From Acidobacteriota bacterium (lineage in GTDB: Bacteria > Acidobacteriota > Terriglobia > Terriglobales > SCQP01): a stretch of 64,000 bases of DNA. The position numbers and the translations under genes were made by a program. The stretch is taken from assembly GCA_021818955.1 (NCBI GenBank), contig JAKASR010000001.1, positions 186,001-250,000 of the forward strand, in the 5' to 3' direction. A model generated the notes under the pieces. That model ran no database searches and had not been told where the DNA came from. It saw only the letters and a list, made by a program, of their open reading frames with translations. Numbering within the stretch: the stretch's first letter is position 1; each line of letters begins with the position of its first letter. Shown piece after piece: positions 1 through 9,474 of the stretch.

Positions 1-2
1 GG

Positions 3-1748
3 AATCCGCAGTATCGGACTGGCTATGAGGTGATGATGGTGCTGCCGCCGGGCGCCCAGGCGAAGCCCATTGCCCGCGTGCGCGCGCTGCTGCCGCCGGG
101 CCGGCATCCGGTGGTTCCGGCCGGCGACAGCACCGGCGCCCCGGCCGCCGCCCAAGCCGAGCGCTGGGTCGAGCGCTTCTGGCAGGGCGACGCCAATGAT
201 TTCTTTAGCGCTTTGGCCGGTGTCTGGAATCATTGGCGGAATTTTTTTTCGGCCGGCATGCAAGCCGACCTGCCCGACCCTTGGCTGGTGGATGCCGCCC
301 GCGCCGGCATCACCCTCAGCCGCTGCAGCTATCGCGGCCTCGAACCCACTTACCAGATCGGGGAGGGCGCCTATACGAAAATTCCCGAACGCAGCCACGC
401 CCTGTTTCCGGTGGCGCACTATGAATTCGTCTGGGCGCACCAGCTCTGGAATCTGACCGGGCAAGTCGACGCCTACTTCGAGCATTATCTCGAGCGCTAT
501 ATCCTGCCCGACGGCAACTTTGTCTATAACACCCAGGATCAGGTCGAGGCGCCGCTCAATGCCGGCGTATTTCTCGAAAACTCCGCCCGCGCCTATGACT
601 ACACCGGCGATGCGGCGGCGCTGCGGCGGCGGCTGCCCGCGCTGCGCCGCATGATGGCCTATGTCGAAGCGCGTTATCGCTATAGCCAGCGCGCCTTTCC
701 CGCGGCCGATGCCCGGCATGGGCTGATCTGGGGATCGCCCGAGGCCGACCTGGGCGACCCGAATGACGACTATCCCCAATCGCATCCCTATTACTACCAG
801 AACGCCAGCTGGATCTGGCGCGGCCTGGCCGAGCACGCGCGCGCGCTGCGGCGCGCCGCCGAGGCGGAACGTTCCGCCGGACTCGACGCCGAAGCCCGCG
901 CCGCCGCCAGCCTGGCGCACGAGCTACGCGGGGATATCGAGCGCTCTTTGCACCGCACGCTGGCGGCGCAGGCGCCGGCGCTGCGCCGCGCCGGCATCAC
1001 GCCCTTTTTCGCCGGCGATATTCAACGCTCGCCGCGCCAGCTTTCCAGTTATGAAAATCATCGCTTCATGATGGATTGGTGGACCAGCGACTGGGGCGAC
1101 CCGCGGCTCGATGAAGGCCATTTCCGCCATCGCCAGTTGGCGGGCGAACAGTTGCTGGGCATGAACACCGACGGGCATTATCCCCGCACCTCGAATTTCA
1201 TGGAACACGGCACCCTGGCCGGCCGCATCCGCCAGGCCGACTATCGCCCTTTCCTGCTGGCGCTGTACGGCAACCTTTGTTACGCCATGGACAGCGGCAA
1301 TCGCTATGCCCCGGAAGATGCGCTGCTGCCCGGCAACTACCCCGGCGAGGGCAGTCCTTATGCCTGGTCGGCGGTGATCAACAGCACGCTGCAACCGGCG
1401 CTCGGTTTGCGCTGGCTGCTCTGCTACGAGGAACACGACCGCGACCTGGTGCACCTGCAAAAGGCCGCGCCCAAGCATTGGTTTGCCCCGGGCCAAATCA
1501 TTGCCGTGCGCCAGTGTCCTACCCGCTTCGGACAACTGGCCTGGACGACCCGCGCCCTGGCCGGACCCCAATGGCAGGTCGAACTGGAGTTGCCCGCCGG
1601 CTGGAAGGCGAGCCTGGCGGTGCATATTCACCCTCCCCAAGCTCAGGCGCTGCGGCAAGCCAGTTTGGGCGCCGTGGCGGGACAGCAGGTGACCCTGCCG
1701 GCGGCGGCGCTGGCCGGTAAAAAACGGGTGCTCCTGGAAATTGAATAA
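3..1748 (+). CDS. Six-hairpin glycosidase-like protein, 5' partial
   Basis: The frame is open from the first bases of the window with no stop before the GTG at 30, and the residues before that codon read as normal protein, so the gene almost certainly starts upstream. The visible part is about 580 residues. It is rich in aromatic and acidic motifs typical of (alpha/alpha)6-barrel glycoside hydrolases, for example WGSPEADLGDPNDDYPQ, SYENHRFMMDWWTSDWGDP and NFMEHGTLAGR. This suggests hydrolysis of a glycan or oligosaccharide, but I cannot name the family or substrate; MGH1-like, GH63-like and trehalase-like folds are the closest ideas. The C-terminal 90 residues look like a small beta domain. 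The next gene converges on it. Confidence 0.7.
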   Translation, partial: NPQYRTGYEVMMVLPPGAQAKPIARVRALLPPGRHPVVPAGDSTGAPAAAQAERWVERFWQGDANDFFSALAGVWNHWRNFFSAGMQADLPDPWLVDAARAGITLSRCSYRGLEPTYQIGEGAYTKIPERSHALFPVAHYEFVWAHQLWNLTGQVDAYFEHYLERYILPDGNFVYNTQDQVEAPLNAGVFLENSARAYDYTGDAAALRRRLPALRRMMAYVEARYRYSQRAFPAADARHGLIWGSPEADLGDPNDDYPQSHPYYYQNASWIWRGLAEHARALRRAAEAERSAGLDAEARAAASLAHELRGDIERSLHRTLAAQAPALRRAGITPFFAGDIQRSPRQLSSYENHRFMMDWWTSDWGDPRLDEGHFRHRQLAGEQLLGMNTDGHYPRTSNFMEHGTLAGRIRQADYRPFLLALYGNLCYAMDSGNRYAPEDALLPGNYPGEGSPYAWSAVINSTLQPALGLRWLLCYEEHDRDLVHLQKAAPKHWFAPGQIIAVRQCPTRFGQLAWTTRALAGPQWQVELELPAGWKASLAVHIHPPQAQALRQASLGAVAGQQVTLPAAALAGKKRVLLEIE

Positions 1749-1851
1749 GCGGCAAGCCCTTGACAATAGCCGATGTCTCAGGCACGTTCCTGACCGCTGC
1801 GGGCGGACATCTGCGTCGTCGTCGTCGGGAGTGAATTAAAAGCAGCCGCGT

Positions 1852-2814
1852 TTAATGCGGGCGGCGCTTGAGCGTGGGCCGCTTCGGCGCTTGGCCGTTC
1901 CGCTCCGGATGCCGTAGGCTGGGACGATTGGGCCCGTGCGGATTGGTCATGCTGTAGGCCTGCTCCAACCGCGCCAGCCGGGCTTTCATCCGCTCGAATT
2001 CGGAGGTATCGAGCACGTATTGCTTTTTCGCAGGCAGCACTGTATCAATTTCGTTTTCCGCCGCCTTGATGCGGTTGGCGGTGGGCGGGTGGGTTTCGAA
2101 GCTGCGCGCAATAAAACCGGGATGCCGCTTGTTTTCCGCCTCAATCTGCTGGAAGAAGCGCACGAAAGACTGCGGATCGTAGCCGGCTTCGTACATGTAT
2201 TCCAGCCCGAGGAAATCCGCCTTCGCCTCGATCGAGCGGTCGAACTTGAGAAAGGTCATCGGGATCGCCAGGCCCGCCACGGTGCGGCCGACAAAGCCGC
2301 CGATGCCGCCCACAAACCAGAGCGGCAGGGTGGCATAGTTGACCAGTTCCGCCTTGGTCATCTGCCGGGTGCCGTCGCGGTCGGCAATATGCGCGATCTC
2401 GTGCGCCATCGGGCCGGCCATCTCCGATTCGTTGTTGGCGGCGAGAATCAAGCCGCTGTTGACGAAAAAATAGCCGCCGGGAAGCGCTTCGGCGTTGATC
2501 ACCTTGGAATCGACGATTTTCACGGTCAGGGGAAAATGCGCGTCGGAATGCCGCACCAGATTTTGCGCTACCCGGTTGACATATTCGTTCAGCACCGGAT
2601 CGTGCATGATGCGCTCGGTGCTTTCCACCTGCTGCGCCAGCATCTTGCCCAGGGCGATCTCTTTTTCCATGGAATAGAAATTCAGGCCGCTGCCGACGCC
2701 GCGATGTCCGATATCGGCTAAATCGTCTAATTTCTTTTTACTTTGCGCAGGCGCGGGCAAGATAAGCGCCGCTGCGATCAGGCCGGCAATCGCCCAACTG
2801 GCGAGACGCTGCAT
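1852..2814 (-). CDS. M48 family metallopeptidase, secreted
   Basis: This 320-residue zinc peptidase carries the HEIAH metal-binding motif at residues 138-142. A downstream EAKAD motif supplies the third ligand expected in M48 peptidases. Residues 1-24 form a signal peptide ending near PAPAQS, so it acts in the periplasm or at the outer membrane, as BepA/LoiP-type peptidases do in envelope quality control. The start at 2814 is chosen because a GGAGG ribosome site precedes it and the signal peptide begins there; the open frame upstream codes for low-complexity residues unlike the family. The last 30 residues are basic and proline-rich. It is divergent from the thioredoxin-like gene at 2980. Confidence 0.87.
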   Translation of the reverse strand: MQRLASWAIAGLIAAALILPAPAQSKKKLDDLADIGHRGVGSGLNFYSMEKEIALGKMLAQQVESTERIMHDPVLNEYVNRVAQNLVRHSDAHFPLTVKIVDSKVINAEALPGGYFFVNSGLILAANNESEMAGPMAHEIAHIADRDGTRQMTKAELVNYATLPLWFVGGIGGFVGRTVAGLAIPMTFLKFDRSIEAKADFLGLEYMYEAGYDPQSFVRFFQQIEAENKRHPGFIARSFETHPPTANRIKAAENEIDTVLPAKKQYVLDTSEFERMKARLARLEQAYSMTNPHGPNRPSLRHPERNGQAPKRPTLKRRPH

Positions 2815-2979
2815 AGGGCCTCCGAGGCTAGTTCTTTCATTATAGCGCCGGCGCCTGTGACCACCAGCACATCCGGGCGCTCCTGGCGCAGGCATCCATG
2901 GCCGACATAGCCGGGGCTCATTCCGGAGAACGCGCCGGACCAGTTGGCTTGCAGCTTCGGATAGGAGGAAGATAAAGTT

Positions 2980-4191
2980 ATGTACCCGCGGCCGACTGTC
3001 TGCCTTCAACGTTTGTTCCGGCTCAGCCTGGCGCTGCTGCTGCTGGCCTGCGCCTGCGCCGCCCAGGATTTGACCGTATTTCCACCCGGCGCCCAGCGCG
3101 CTCCCTCCCTGCCTCGCCCCGGCCGGAACCACGGCATCACCTGGATCAACTCCAAGCCGTTGACCATGAAGCAATTACGCGGCCAGGTGGTGCTGGTGGA
3201 TTTCTGGGAATACACCTGCATCAACTGCATTCGCACGCTCGCTACCAATAAGCGCTGGTACCGGCTCTATCACCGCTACGGCTTCACCATTCTGGGCATA
3301 CACGACCCCGAGTTCGATATCGCCTATGAGGGCAAAGACGCGCAACGCATGCTGCATGACCCCCTCGCCGCGGTGGCCGCCACGCAGGGCACTTCGAAGG
3401 TGAATAACGTCCGCCAGGCGGTGCGCCGCTTCGGCTTGCCGTACCCGGTGGTCGTGGACGACTTTTTCCAGATCTGGCGCGCCTACCACAATGCCTATTG
3501 GCCCAACCGCTTTTTAATCGATGCCCGCGGTTATATTCGCCTCAACGTAGTGGGCGAGGGCCAGGATGCGCAAATGGAGACGGCGATTCGAACGCTGTTG
3601 CGCGAGGCCCATCCCGGATTGCGTTTGCCCGCCCGCGCCGTAGCGCGCGCCGAAGCCGGCGGCTACGGTCCGGGCTGCGGCAGCACTACCCCGGAAATGT
3701 ACATTGGCGACTGGCACGGCCGGGGCGTGCTGCTCAACCGGTACGGAGATCGGGACACCTTCCATTACCGCCTGCCGCGCTCGATTCCGGATGGCCGGGC
3801 GGGCGTACAGGGGCGCTGGGAAACCGATAGCAGCGGCATGATTTATCGCGGCACGGCCAAGCCGGGGCCGCATCCGGCCGAGTTGGCCATGCGCTATCAC
3901 GCGCGCGAGCTCTACGCCGTGCTCAATGTCGCGCACGGACACCCCGAGCGCGTTTATCTGCTGCAGGATGGCCGGCCGCTACCCAAAAGCCAGGCCGGCG
4001 TGGACGTGCGCTTCGATGGCCGCGGCCGCTCGTATATCCCGGTACGCAGCGCGCGCCTCTATTATCTGGTCACCAATCCCGCCATCGGCGAACACCGGCT
4101 CGAACTGCGGCCCACCGCCGCCGGGCTGACCGTCAATTCCTTCACCTTCGGCAACAATTGCCAATTGAAGTTTGCGCATTTGAAGGGATGA
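2980..4191 (+). CDS. Secreted thioredoxin-fold (DipZ/TlpA-like) protein
   Basis: The 403-residue protein has a signal peptide with a strong LALLLLACACA core. A thioredoxin-like domain follows at about residues 55-210. The active site is CINC (C80, C83) inside WEYTCINCIRT, the pattern of DipZ C-terminal and redoxin domains, and is followed by the usual YPVVVDD, YWPNRFLIDARG and GEG segments. The remaining half resembles the beta-rich C-terminal extension of DipZ-like proteins, but the CcdA-type membrane domain of true DipZ is absent. A disulfide reductase or isomerase role in the periplasm is inferred. An AGGAGG site lies about 10 bp before the ATG. Confidence 0.85.
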   Translation: MYPRPTVCLQRLFRLSLALLLLACACAAQDLTVFPPGAQRAPSLPRPGRNHGITWINSKPLTMKQLRGQVVLVDFWEYTCINCIRTLATNKRWYRLYHRYGFTILGIHDPEFDIAYEGKDAQRMLHDPLAAVAATQGTSKVNNVRQAVRRFGLPYPVVVDDFFQIWRAYHNAYWPNRFLIDARGYIRLNVVGEGQDAQMETAIRTLLREAHPGLRLPARAVARAEAGGYGPGCGSTTPEMYIGDWHGRGVLLNRYGDRDTFHYRLPRSIPDGRAGVQGRWETDSSGMIYRGTAKPGPHPAELAMRYHARELYAVLNVAHGHPERVYLLQDGRPLPKSQAGVDVRFDGRGRSYIPVRSARLYYLVTNPAIGEHRLELRPTAAGLTVNSFTFGNNCQLKFAHLKG

Positions 4192-4201
4192 ACGACGGCG
4201 A

Positions 4202-5701
4202 CTAACGGCGATGGGCGAAAGCGGCGGGCGAGGGTTGTTCCATCGGAAAGCCGCACACAAAACGGCTGCCGCCTTCGGCGGGACACTCCACCCAGATGCG
4301 GCCGCCGTGCCGCGTCACGATTTCATGGCAAAGCGCCAGGCCCAGGCCGGCGCCGCGTGGTTTAGGATGGCGCGGGTCGGCCACCTGGTAGAAGCGTTCG
4401 AAGATTTTTTCTCTTTCCTCCGGCGGAATGCCCGGCCCGGCATCGCACACCCACAGCCGCAATTCATTATCGGCGCGGCCGGCGCCCAGCCGCACCGTAG
4501 TGCCCCGGCGGGCGAACTTGAGCGCGTTTTGCAGCAGCCGGATCAGCACCTGCAGCAGCCGGCGCTCGTCGCCGAGCAGGCGGGGAAGAAAGTGATCGGA
4601 AAGCTCCAGGCGCAACTCCACGCCTTCCCGTTTAGCGGCTTCCCGCATCTCCGCCGCTGCCGACAACGCCAGCTCGTCCAGCCGCAGCGGTTGCAGCCGC
4701 AGCATGCTCCGCCCTGCCTGGATATGGGCCAATTCCAGCAGGTCCAGGATCAATTGTTCCAGCCGCAGGCTTTCGTCGTGAATGATGCCGAGGAATTCTC
4801 GCTGCGTGTCCGGCGGCTCGGCCGGATCGGAGCGCAGCAGATCGGTATAGGAACGGATCGAGGTTAGCGGCGTGCACATATCGTGCGAGATATTGGCCAC
4901 GAAGTCGCCTTGAAGCCGATGCAGCCGCAATAATTCCCGATGCTGGCGGCGCAGCTCGGCATGGGCCGCGCCCAGTTCCCGGGTGCGCTCGCGCACCAGC
5001 TCTTCCAGCTGGTGCTGGTGGCGCACCAGATCCCGCCGCACCCGCTCCAGCGCGCGATGGCTGGCGGTAAGCGCGCGCGCCCGCAGCCGCAGCAGCTTCG
5101 CCATCCGGCTGAAACTGTAAGCCAACAGCAGCAATATGCCGATTTCGAAAATCAGATGGGGATAAGCCGGCGCCGGCGGCCGCAGCCGGCTATTCAGCCA
5201 GACCAGGCCGAGATATTCAGCCAGGGCGCAAGCGGACAGCCAGCCCGCCCGCCGCGGCGGCAGCACCAGAAACGCGAAGAAGAGCGTGAAAAAATAGAGC
5301 GCGACCGGCGGATGCGGCCCGCCGGCGACGCGCAGCAGGCGGGTAATGAACCCGAGTTCGAAAAACAATTGCGCCCAGATGAGCGCCAGGAGTTGGTGCT
5401 CATTGCGCAGCCGGGAGCTGACCGCCGGCAACAAAGTTGCAGTCAGCGTCCAGCCCGCCAGCACTTCCAGCGCCGCAAACCTCGCCGGGTTGGCGGTGAG
5501 CGAGAAATAGATGGCCGAGCCGCCACAGAGCAGGGTCAGGATCAGCCGGCGATGCTGGTTGGCATATAAATATTGCTGGCGCAGCGCTTCCAGCGCCGTC
5601 GGCGCCGGGGCGGCGAGCGCCGCATAGCGCCGCCGGAGCGCCGTGAGCCGCCAGCCGTTCCATTGCCGAATTGCGCCCATTAGCCGCATGGGTTCAGACA
5701 A
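4202..5701 (-). CDS. Membrane sensor histidine kinase
   Basis: About six hydrophobic segments lie between residues 52 and 202, followed by a coiled coil to about 262. The dimerisation and phosphorylation site is SHDMCTPLTS with H273. The ATPase domain shows an N box (NALKFARRG), a G1 box (CDAGPGIP), an F box (IFERFYQ) and a G2 box (GAGLGLAL). The H-box reads DMC where most kinases have ELR, but the phospho-acceptor is intact. No extracytoplasmic sensor domain is visible, so the signal is probably sensed in the membrane. The frame opens with TTG at 5701; ATG codons at 5689 and 5680 are alternatives. It follows the response regulator by 42 bp and is presumably its partner. Confidence 0.9.
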   Translation of the reverse strand: MSEPMRLMGAIRQWNGWRLTALRRRYAALAAPAPTALEALRQQYLYANQHRRLILTLLCGGSAIYFSLTANPARFAALEVLAGWTLTATLLPAVSSRLRNEHQLLALIWAQLFFELGFITRLLRVAGGPHPPVALYFFTLFFAFLVLPPRRAGWLSACALAEYLGLVWLNSRLRPPAPAYPHLIFEIGILLLLAYSFSRMAKLLRLRARALTASHRALERVRRDLVRHQHQLEELVRERTRELGAAHAELRRQHRELLRLHRLQGDFVANISHDMCTPLTSIRSYTDLLRSDPAEPPDTQREFLGIIHDESLRLEQLILDLLELAHIQAGRSMLRLQPLRLDELALSAAAEMREAAKREGVELRLELSDHFLPRLLGDERRLLQVLIRLLQNALKFARRGTTVRLGAGRADNELRLWVCDAGPGIPPEEREKIFERFYQVADPRHPKPRGAGLGLALCHEIVTRHGGRIWVECPAEGGSRFVCGFPMEQPSPAAFAHRR

Positions 5702-5743
5702 TTCCGGCTGCCCGCCTACAACCAGGGACGCGCCAATCGCTTT

Positions 5744-6472
5744 TTATAATCGCCGCAGGCGGAAGCCGATCGCGTACATGGATTCCAGCCATTCGCCGTC
5801 CCCGCCGATTTGCTTCAGCTTGCGGCGCAGCCGGCCGATGAGGGCATCGACATTGCGCAGGTAATTCTGGTTGCTACTGCCCCAGATCCGCTCCAGCAGA
5901 CCCTCGCGGCTAAAGACCCGGCCGGGATGCCGCATGAACAGCGACATCAGCTCATACTCGCGCGTGGTCAGCCGCGCCCGGTTGCGATTCAGGATCAGCT
6001 CGTGCGCCTCGCAATCCAGGTGCAGCGGGCCGTAAATCAGAATCTGGCGGCTCATGGACTGCGAGCGCCGCCACACCGCCCGGATGCGCGCTTCCAACTC
6101 GGCCAGATCGAAGGGCTTGCCCAGGTAGTCGTCCGCGCCCATTTCCAGCCCGACAATGCGGTCCAGTTCCGAGCCGCGCGCCGAGGTGATGATGATCGGC
6201 GTGGTGATTTTGGCTTCGCGCAGCTTGCGGCACAACGTCAGCCCGTCCATCTCCGGCAGGATCAGGTCGAGCACGATCAGGTCGTGCGCCTGCTCCAGGG
6301 CGGCTTCCAGGCCGCTGCGGCCGTCGCGGCGCAACGCCACTTCGTATTCCAGCCGCTGCAGTTGGAACATCAGCCCGTTGGCCAGGCATTCCTCATCCTC
6401 GATCACCAAAATGCTGTTGGGACGATCGGCGTATTTATCAACTTCCGTCCAAGAAACCCGTGCTGCCGGCAT
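5744..6472 (-). CDS. OmpR/PhoB-family response regulator
   Basis: The receiver domain occupies about residues 19-135, with the acidic pocket EDE at 25-27, phospho-acceptor D69 (VLDLILPEMDG) and the conserved lysine K119 (LGKPFD). A winged-helix DNA-binding domain fills the rest, with LTTREYELMSLFMRHPGRVFSRE and a recognition-helix region VDALIGRLRRKL. It is the first gene of a two-gene operon with the membrane kinase downstream. The N-terminal 18 residues before the receiver are not conserved-looking, so the start may lie slightly further in. Three ATATCTG direct repeats upstream may be its own binding sites. Confidence 0.93.
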   Translation of the reverse strand: MPAARVSWTEVDKYADRPNSILVIEDEECLANGLMFQLQRLEYEVALRRDGRSGLEAALEQAHDLIVLDLILPEMDGLTLCRKLREAKITTPIIITSARGSELDRIVGLEMGADDYLGKPFDLAELEARIRAVWRRSQSMSRQILIYGPLHLDCEAHELILNRNRARLTTREYELMSLFMRHPGRVFSREGLLERIWGSSNQNYLRNVDALIGRLRRKLKQIGGDGEWLESMYAIGFRLRRL

Positions 6473-6530
6473 GGAAGTGGCCCCAATTTTAAGAAACAGT
6501 TTACGCCAATTGGGTTATAGGGAAAGCTTT

Positions 6531-6555
6531 ATATCTGAATATCTGATTATATCTG
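6531..6555. promoter_or_regulatory. Triple ATATCTG direct repeat upstream of the response regulator
   Basis: ATATCTG occurs at 6531-6537, 6539-6545 and 6549-6555, in an AT-rich stretch between the regulator start (6472) and the 3' end of the cytidine deaminase gene. Start-to-start spacing is 8 and 10 bp. Closely spaced direct repeats are the usual binding pattern of OmpR-family regulators, so autoregulation is a reasonable inference but is not shown. Confidence 0.35.
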
Positions 6556-6660
6556 CCGGCTGAGCCTACGGCGCCGGAACAGGAATCATGGGGACTCGTC
6601 CGCAAGTGACTGAATTGCAAGTCATTACTGAGTTGGTTAAGTGGAGAGTTAGGCCGGTTT

Positions 6661-7068
6661 TCAACGCAAGCTGCCGGCATCGAAGGCGCGCGGCAGCAAC
6701 TGCCCGCTCCGCTCCAGCGCGCAGCGGCCTTTCAGATCGGCGAGCAGGATGGGAATATCGCCGCAAAATTCCCAAATCAATTGGCGGCAGGCGCCGCAGG
6801 GAGGGGTGAGCGTAGCGGCGTCGGCCACAACCACCAGCCGGGAAAAGCCGCCCGCGCCTTCCGAGATCGCTTTCCACAGCGCCACGCGCTCGGCGCAGAC
6901 GGTCAGGCCATAGCTGGCGTTTTCGATATTGCAGCCGGTATGAATTCCGCCCTGGCCATCGAGCAGCGCGGCGCCCACCTGGAAGCCGGAAAATGCCGCC
7001 CGCGCCCGCAACCGCGCCGATTGCGCCGCGCTCACCAGCTCTTGCCAACCGGTATCGGGATATGCCAT
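6661..7068 (-). CDS. cdd: Cytidine deaminase
   Basis: The protein has 135 residues, the usual size of the homotetrameric deaminases. The zinc site is complete: C58 in the CAERVAL motif with catalytic E60, and C91 and C94 in PPCGACRQ. The substrate-binding segments FSGFQVGAAL and GCNIENASYG are also present. It converts cytidine and deoxycytidine to uridine and deoxyuridine. It is the last gene of the salvage operon, 23 bp after the purine phosphorylase, and would feed uridine and deoxyuridine to the phosphorylase encoded by the first gene. Confidence 0.94.
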   Translation of the reverse strand: MAYPDTGWQELVSAAQSARLRARAAFSGFQVGAALLDGQGGIHTGCNIENASYGLTVCAERVALWKAISEGAGGFSRLVVVADAATLTPPCGACRQLIWEFCGDIPILLADLKGRCALERSGQLLPRAFDAGSLR

Positions 7069-7091
7069 AGCTTTGCCTTAACGCGGGCTAC

Positions 7092-7958
7092 TCAACCCCG
7101 GTTTACGCGGGGCGCGGCCGCGGCCAACTCCGGCGCCAGCGCGGTGAGCAGGCGCGCCAGTTGCGCTTCAACTCGACGCCCGGTTTCGAGCACTTCGGCA
7201 TGGTCAACCGGCGCTGCGCTCACGCCCGCCGCCAGGTTGGTGACCACCGATATGGCCAGCACCCGCACGCCCAGATGCCGGGCGGCCACCACTTCCGGGG
7301 CAGTGGACATGCCCACCAGGTCGGCGCCCAGCTGGCGGAAGGCGCGAATTTCCGCCGGGGTTTCGTAGCTGGGGCCGGAAACGGCGATATAGACGCCTTC
7401 CTCCAGCGCAATCGCCAAGCGCTCGCCCACCTGCCGGGCGCGGCGGCGCAGCTCGGGGTCGTACGCCTGCGTCATATCGGGGAAGCGTTCGCCCCAGCCT
7501 TCCAGATTGGGCCCCGCCAGCGGATTGCCGATCAGATTAATGTGATCGCGCACCAGCACCAACTGTCCCCGGCCCCATTCCGGATGCAAGCCGCCGGCGG
7601 CATTGGTCAGCAGCAGGGTATGGATGCCCAGCCGCGCCAGCACGCGCGCGGGGAACACCACCCGCTCCAGCGCATAGCCCTCATAGTGGTGCACTCGCCC
7701 CAGCATCGCCGCCACCGGCACGCCGTTCAGCGCGCCCAGCGCCAGCTCGCCCGCATGGCCAGCCACGGTGGAAACGGGAAAGTGCGGAATCCCGTCATAG
7801 GGCAGCCGCAGCGCTCCCTCGAGGGCGCGGGCAAAGCCGCCCAGCCCGGAGCCCAACACCAGCCCCAACCGCGGCGCCGGCCGAGGGCCCAGCCGCGCGC
7901 GGATCGAGGCGGCCGCCTGCTCGATTTCGCGCTGGTATTTTTTCGCGTCGTCCAGCAT
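7092..7958 (-). CDS. Purine nucleoside phosphorylase (PNP/MTAP family)
   Basis: The 288-residue enzyme shows the phosphate loop GSGLGG near residue 33, GRVHHYEGY, the LLLTNAAGGLHPEW segment, SGPSYETPAE and MSTAPEVVAARH. These mark the trimeric class that cleaves purine nucleosides with phosphate to the base and ribose-1-phosphate. The start at 7958 (MLDDAKKYQREIE) is preferred; the open frame continues upstream but the extra residues are Cys-rich and run into the transporter gene. It lies between the transporter and cytidine deaminase genes, and one transcript is likely. Confidence 0.92.
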   Translation of the reverse strand: MLDDAKKYQREIEQAAASIRARLGPRPAPRLGLVLGSGLGGFARALEGALRLPYDGIPHFPVSTVAGHAGELALGALNGVPVAAMLGRVHHYEGYALERVVFPARVLARLGIHTLLLTNAAGGLHPEWGRGQLVLVRDHINLIGNPLAGPNLEGWGERFPDMTQAYDPELRRRARQVGERLAIALEEGVYIAVSGPSYETPAEIRAFRQLGADLVGMSTAPEVVAARHLGVRVLAISVVTNLAAGVSAAPVDHAEVLETGRRVEAQLARLLTALAPELAAAAPRVNRG

Positions 7959-8007
7959 TTGCTTTCTAAAAACCAACCCGGGAAAAACGCGCCGCTGGCA
8001 GCAAAGC

Positions 8008-9375
8008 TCACCGCAACAACAGGCCGGCAATCGCGGCGGACATGAAGTTGGCGATGGTGCCCGCCAACATGGCCAGCAAGCCCAGCCGCGCCAGGTCGTG
8101 CTTGCGCCGCGGCGCCAGCGCGCCGATGCCGCCGATCTGGATGCCGATCGAGGAGAAGTTGGCGAAGCCGCAGAGCGCGAAGGTGGTGATCACGAAGGCG
8201 CGATGGGAGATGGCCGCCCGCAAGGTTCCCAGCTTGGCGTAGGCGACAAACTCGTTGACCACCATACGCATGCCCAGCAGGCTGCCCACCGTATGCGCAT
8301 CTTTCCAGGGCACGCCCAGCAGGAAGGCGATGGGCGAGAAGCCGTAGCCCAGCAGATTTTCCAGGCTGGTATGAAAATGGGCCAGCAGCCCGTCGGCGAG
8401 CGCGATCAGGGCGATGAAAGCGATCAGCATCGCGCCCACGTTCAAGGCCAGGTGCAGGCCCTCGCCGGCGCCGCGCGAGGCGGCGTCGATCACGTTGACG
8501 TCGGGATTCTCGATGGGCAGGTTAATGTTGCCGGCGGTGGCCGGCTGTCCGATTTCCGGGCGGATGATCTTGGCCAGCATAATGGTAGCCGGCGCGGTCA
8601 TAATGACCGCGGTCAGCAGGTGCTTGATCTGGACATGGCCGATCAGGACATAGGCGGCCATGATCGAGCCGGAGACGTGCGCCATGCCGCTGGTCATGAC
8701 CGTAAACAGCTCCGACTCGGTGAGCTGATCGAGGTAAGGGCGGATGGTCAGCGGCGCTTCGGTCTGGCCCATGAAGATGCTGGCGGCGACATTGAGCGAC
8801 TCCGCCCCGCTGGCGCCCATGATCCAGGTCATGAAGCGGGCGAAGGCGCGCACGATCAGCGGCATCAGGCCGATGTAATACAGGATGGCCATGAGCGCGG
8901 CGATGAAGATGATGGTGGGCAGCACCTGGAAGGCGAAGACCACGCCCAACTGCACCGGCCCCTGGGCGCCCAGCAGCGCCAGCCCCTGGGTGTTGCTCGC
9001 GCCCAGCGCGCCAAAGACAAACTGCGAGCCGGCGAAGGAATAATTCAGCAGCGTCTCAATCTGGCGGGCGAGCCAGGCAAACGCCTCCGCCGTCCAACTG
9101 ACGCGCAGCACCAGCGTGGCAAACAGCAGTTGCAGCCCCAGCCCCCAGGCGACGATGCGGCCCTGAATCTGCCGTTTATGGTTGGAGAGCAGCACGGCGA
9201 AACCCAGCATGACCGCCAATCCGGCTACGCTCATGACCGCACCGAAGCGGTGGCCCGGGGCGATCAGCGCATAGGCAAGACAGAGCAGCAACAGGCCGCC
9301 GGCAATCATCCACCCCCAGCGGTTGGCGTTGCGCGTGGTGTCGGCGGGCGGGGTGGAAAGCGTGGGCGTGGACAT
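8008..9375 (-). CDS. Concentrative nucleoside transporter (NupC family)
   Basis: This integral membrane protein of about 455 residues has many hydrophobic spans. It carries the family segments FVFQVLP-like (here [11 protein letters not shown]), MGQTEAPL and a glycine-rich gate-domain stretch [14 protein letters not shown]. Family members use H+ or Na+ to take up nucleosides. The ATG at 9375 is preferred over an in-frame TTG at 9390. Its position between the two phosphorylase genes fits import of nucleosides for breakdown by its neighbours. Confidence 0.93.
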   Translation of the reverse strand: MSTPTLSTPPADTTRNANRWGWMIAGGLLLLCLAYALIAPGHRFGAVMSVAGLAVMLGFAVLLSNHKRQIQGRIVAWGLGLQLLFATLVLRVSWTAEAFAWLARQIETLLNYSFAGSQFVFGALGASNTQGLALLGAQGPVQLGVVFAFQVLPTIIFIAALMAILYYIGLMPLIVRAFARFMTWIMGASGAESLNVAASIFMGQTEAPLTIRPYLDQLTESELFTVMTSGMAHVSGSIMAAYVLIGHVQIKHLLTAVIMTAPATIMLAKIIRPEIGQPATAGNINLPIENPDVNVIDAASRGAGEGLHLALNVGAMLIAFIALIALADGLLAHFHTSLENLLGYGFSPIAFLLGVPWKDAHTVGSLLGMRMVVNEFVAYAKLGTLRAAISHRAFVITTFALCGFANFSSIGIQIGGIGALAPRRKHDLARLGLLAMLAGTIANFMSAAIAGLLLR

Positions 9376-9474
9376 GGCAATAAGCGTCAAGTTTTAAAGC
9401 ATTACCCCCGCCGCGTCAAGTCGCGGGCGAGTTTAGGGCTGAAATGCAATTTAAAACCGCAGCTAACAACAAAG

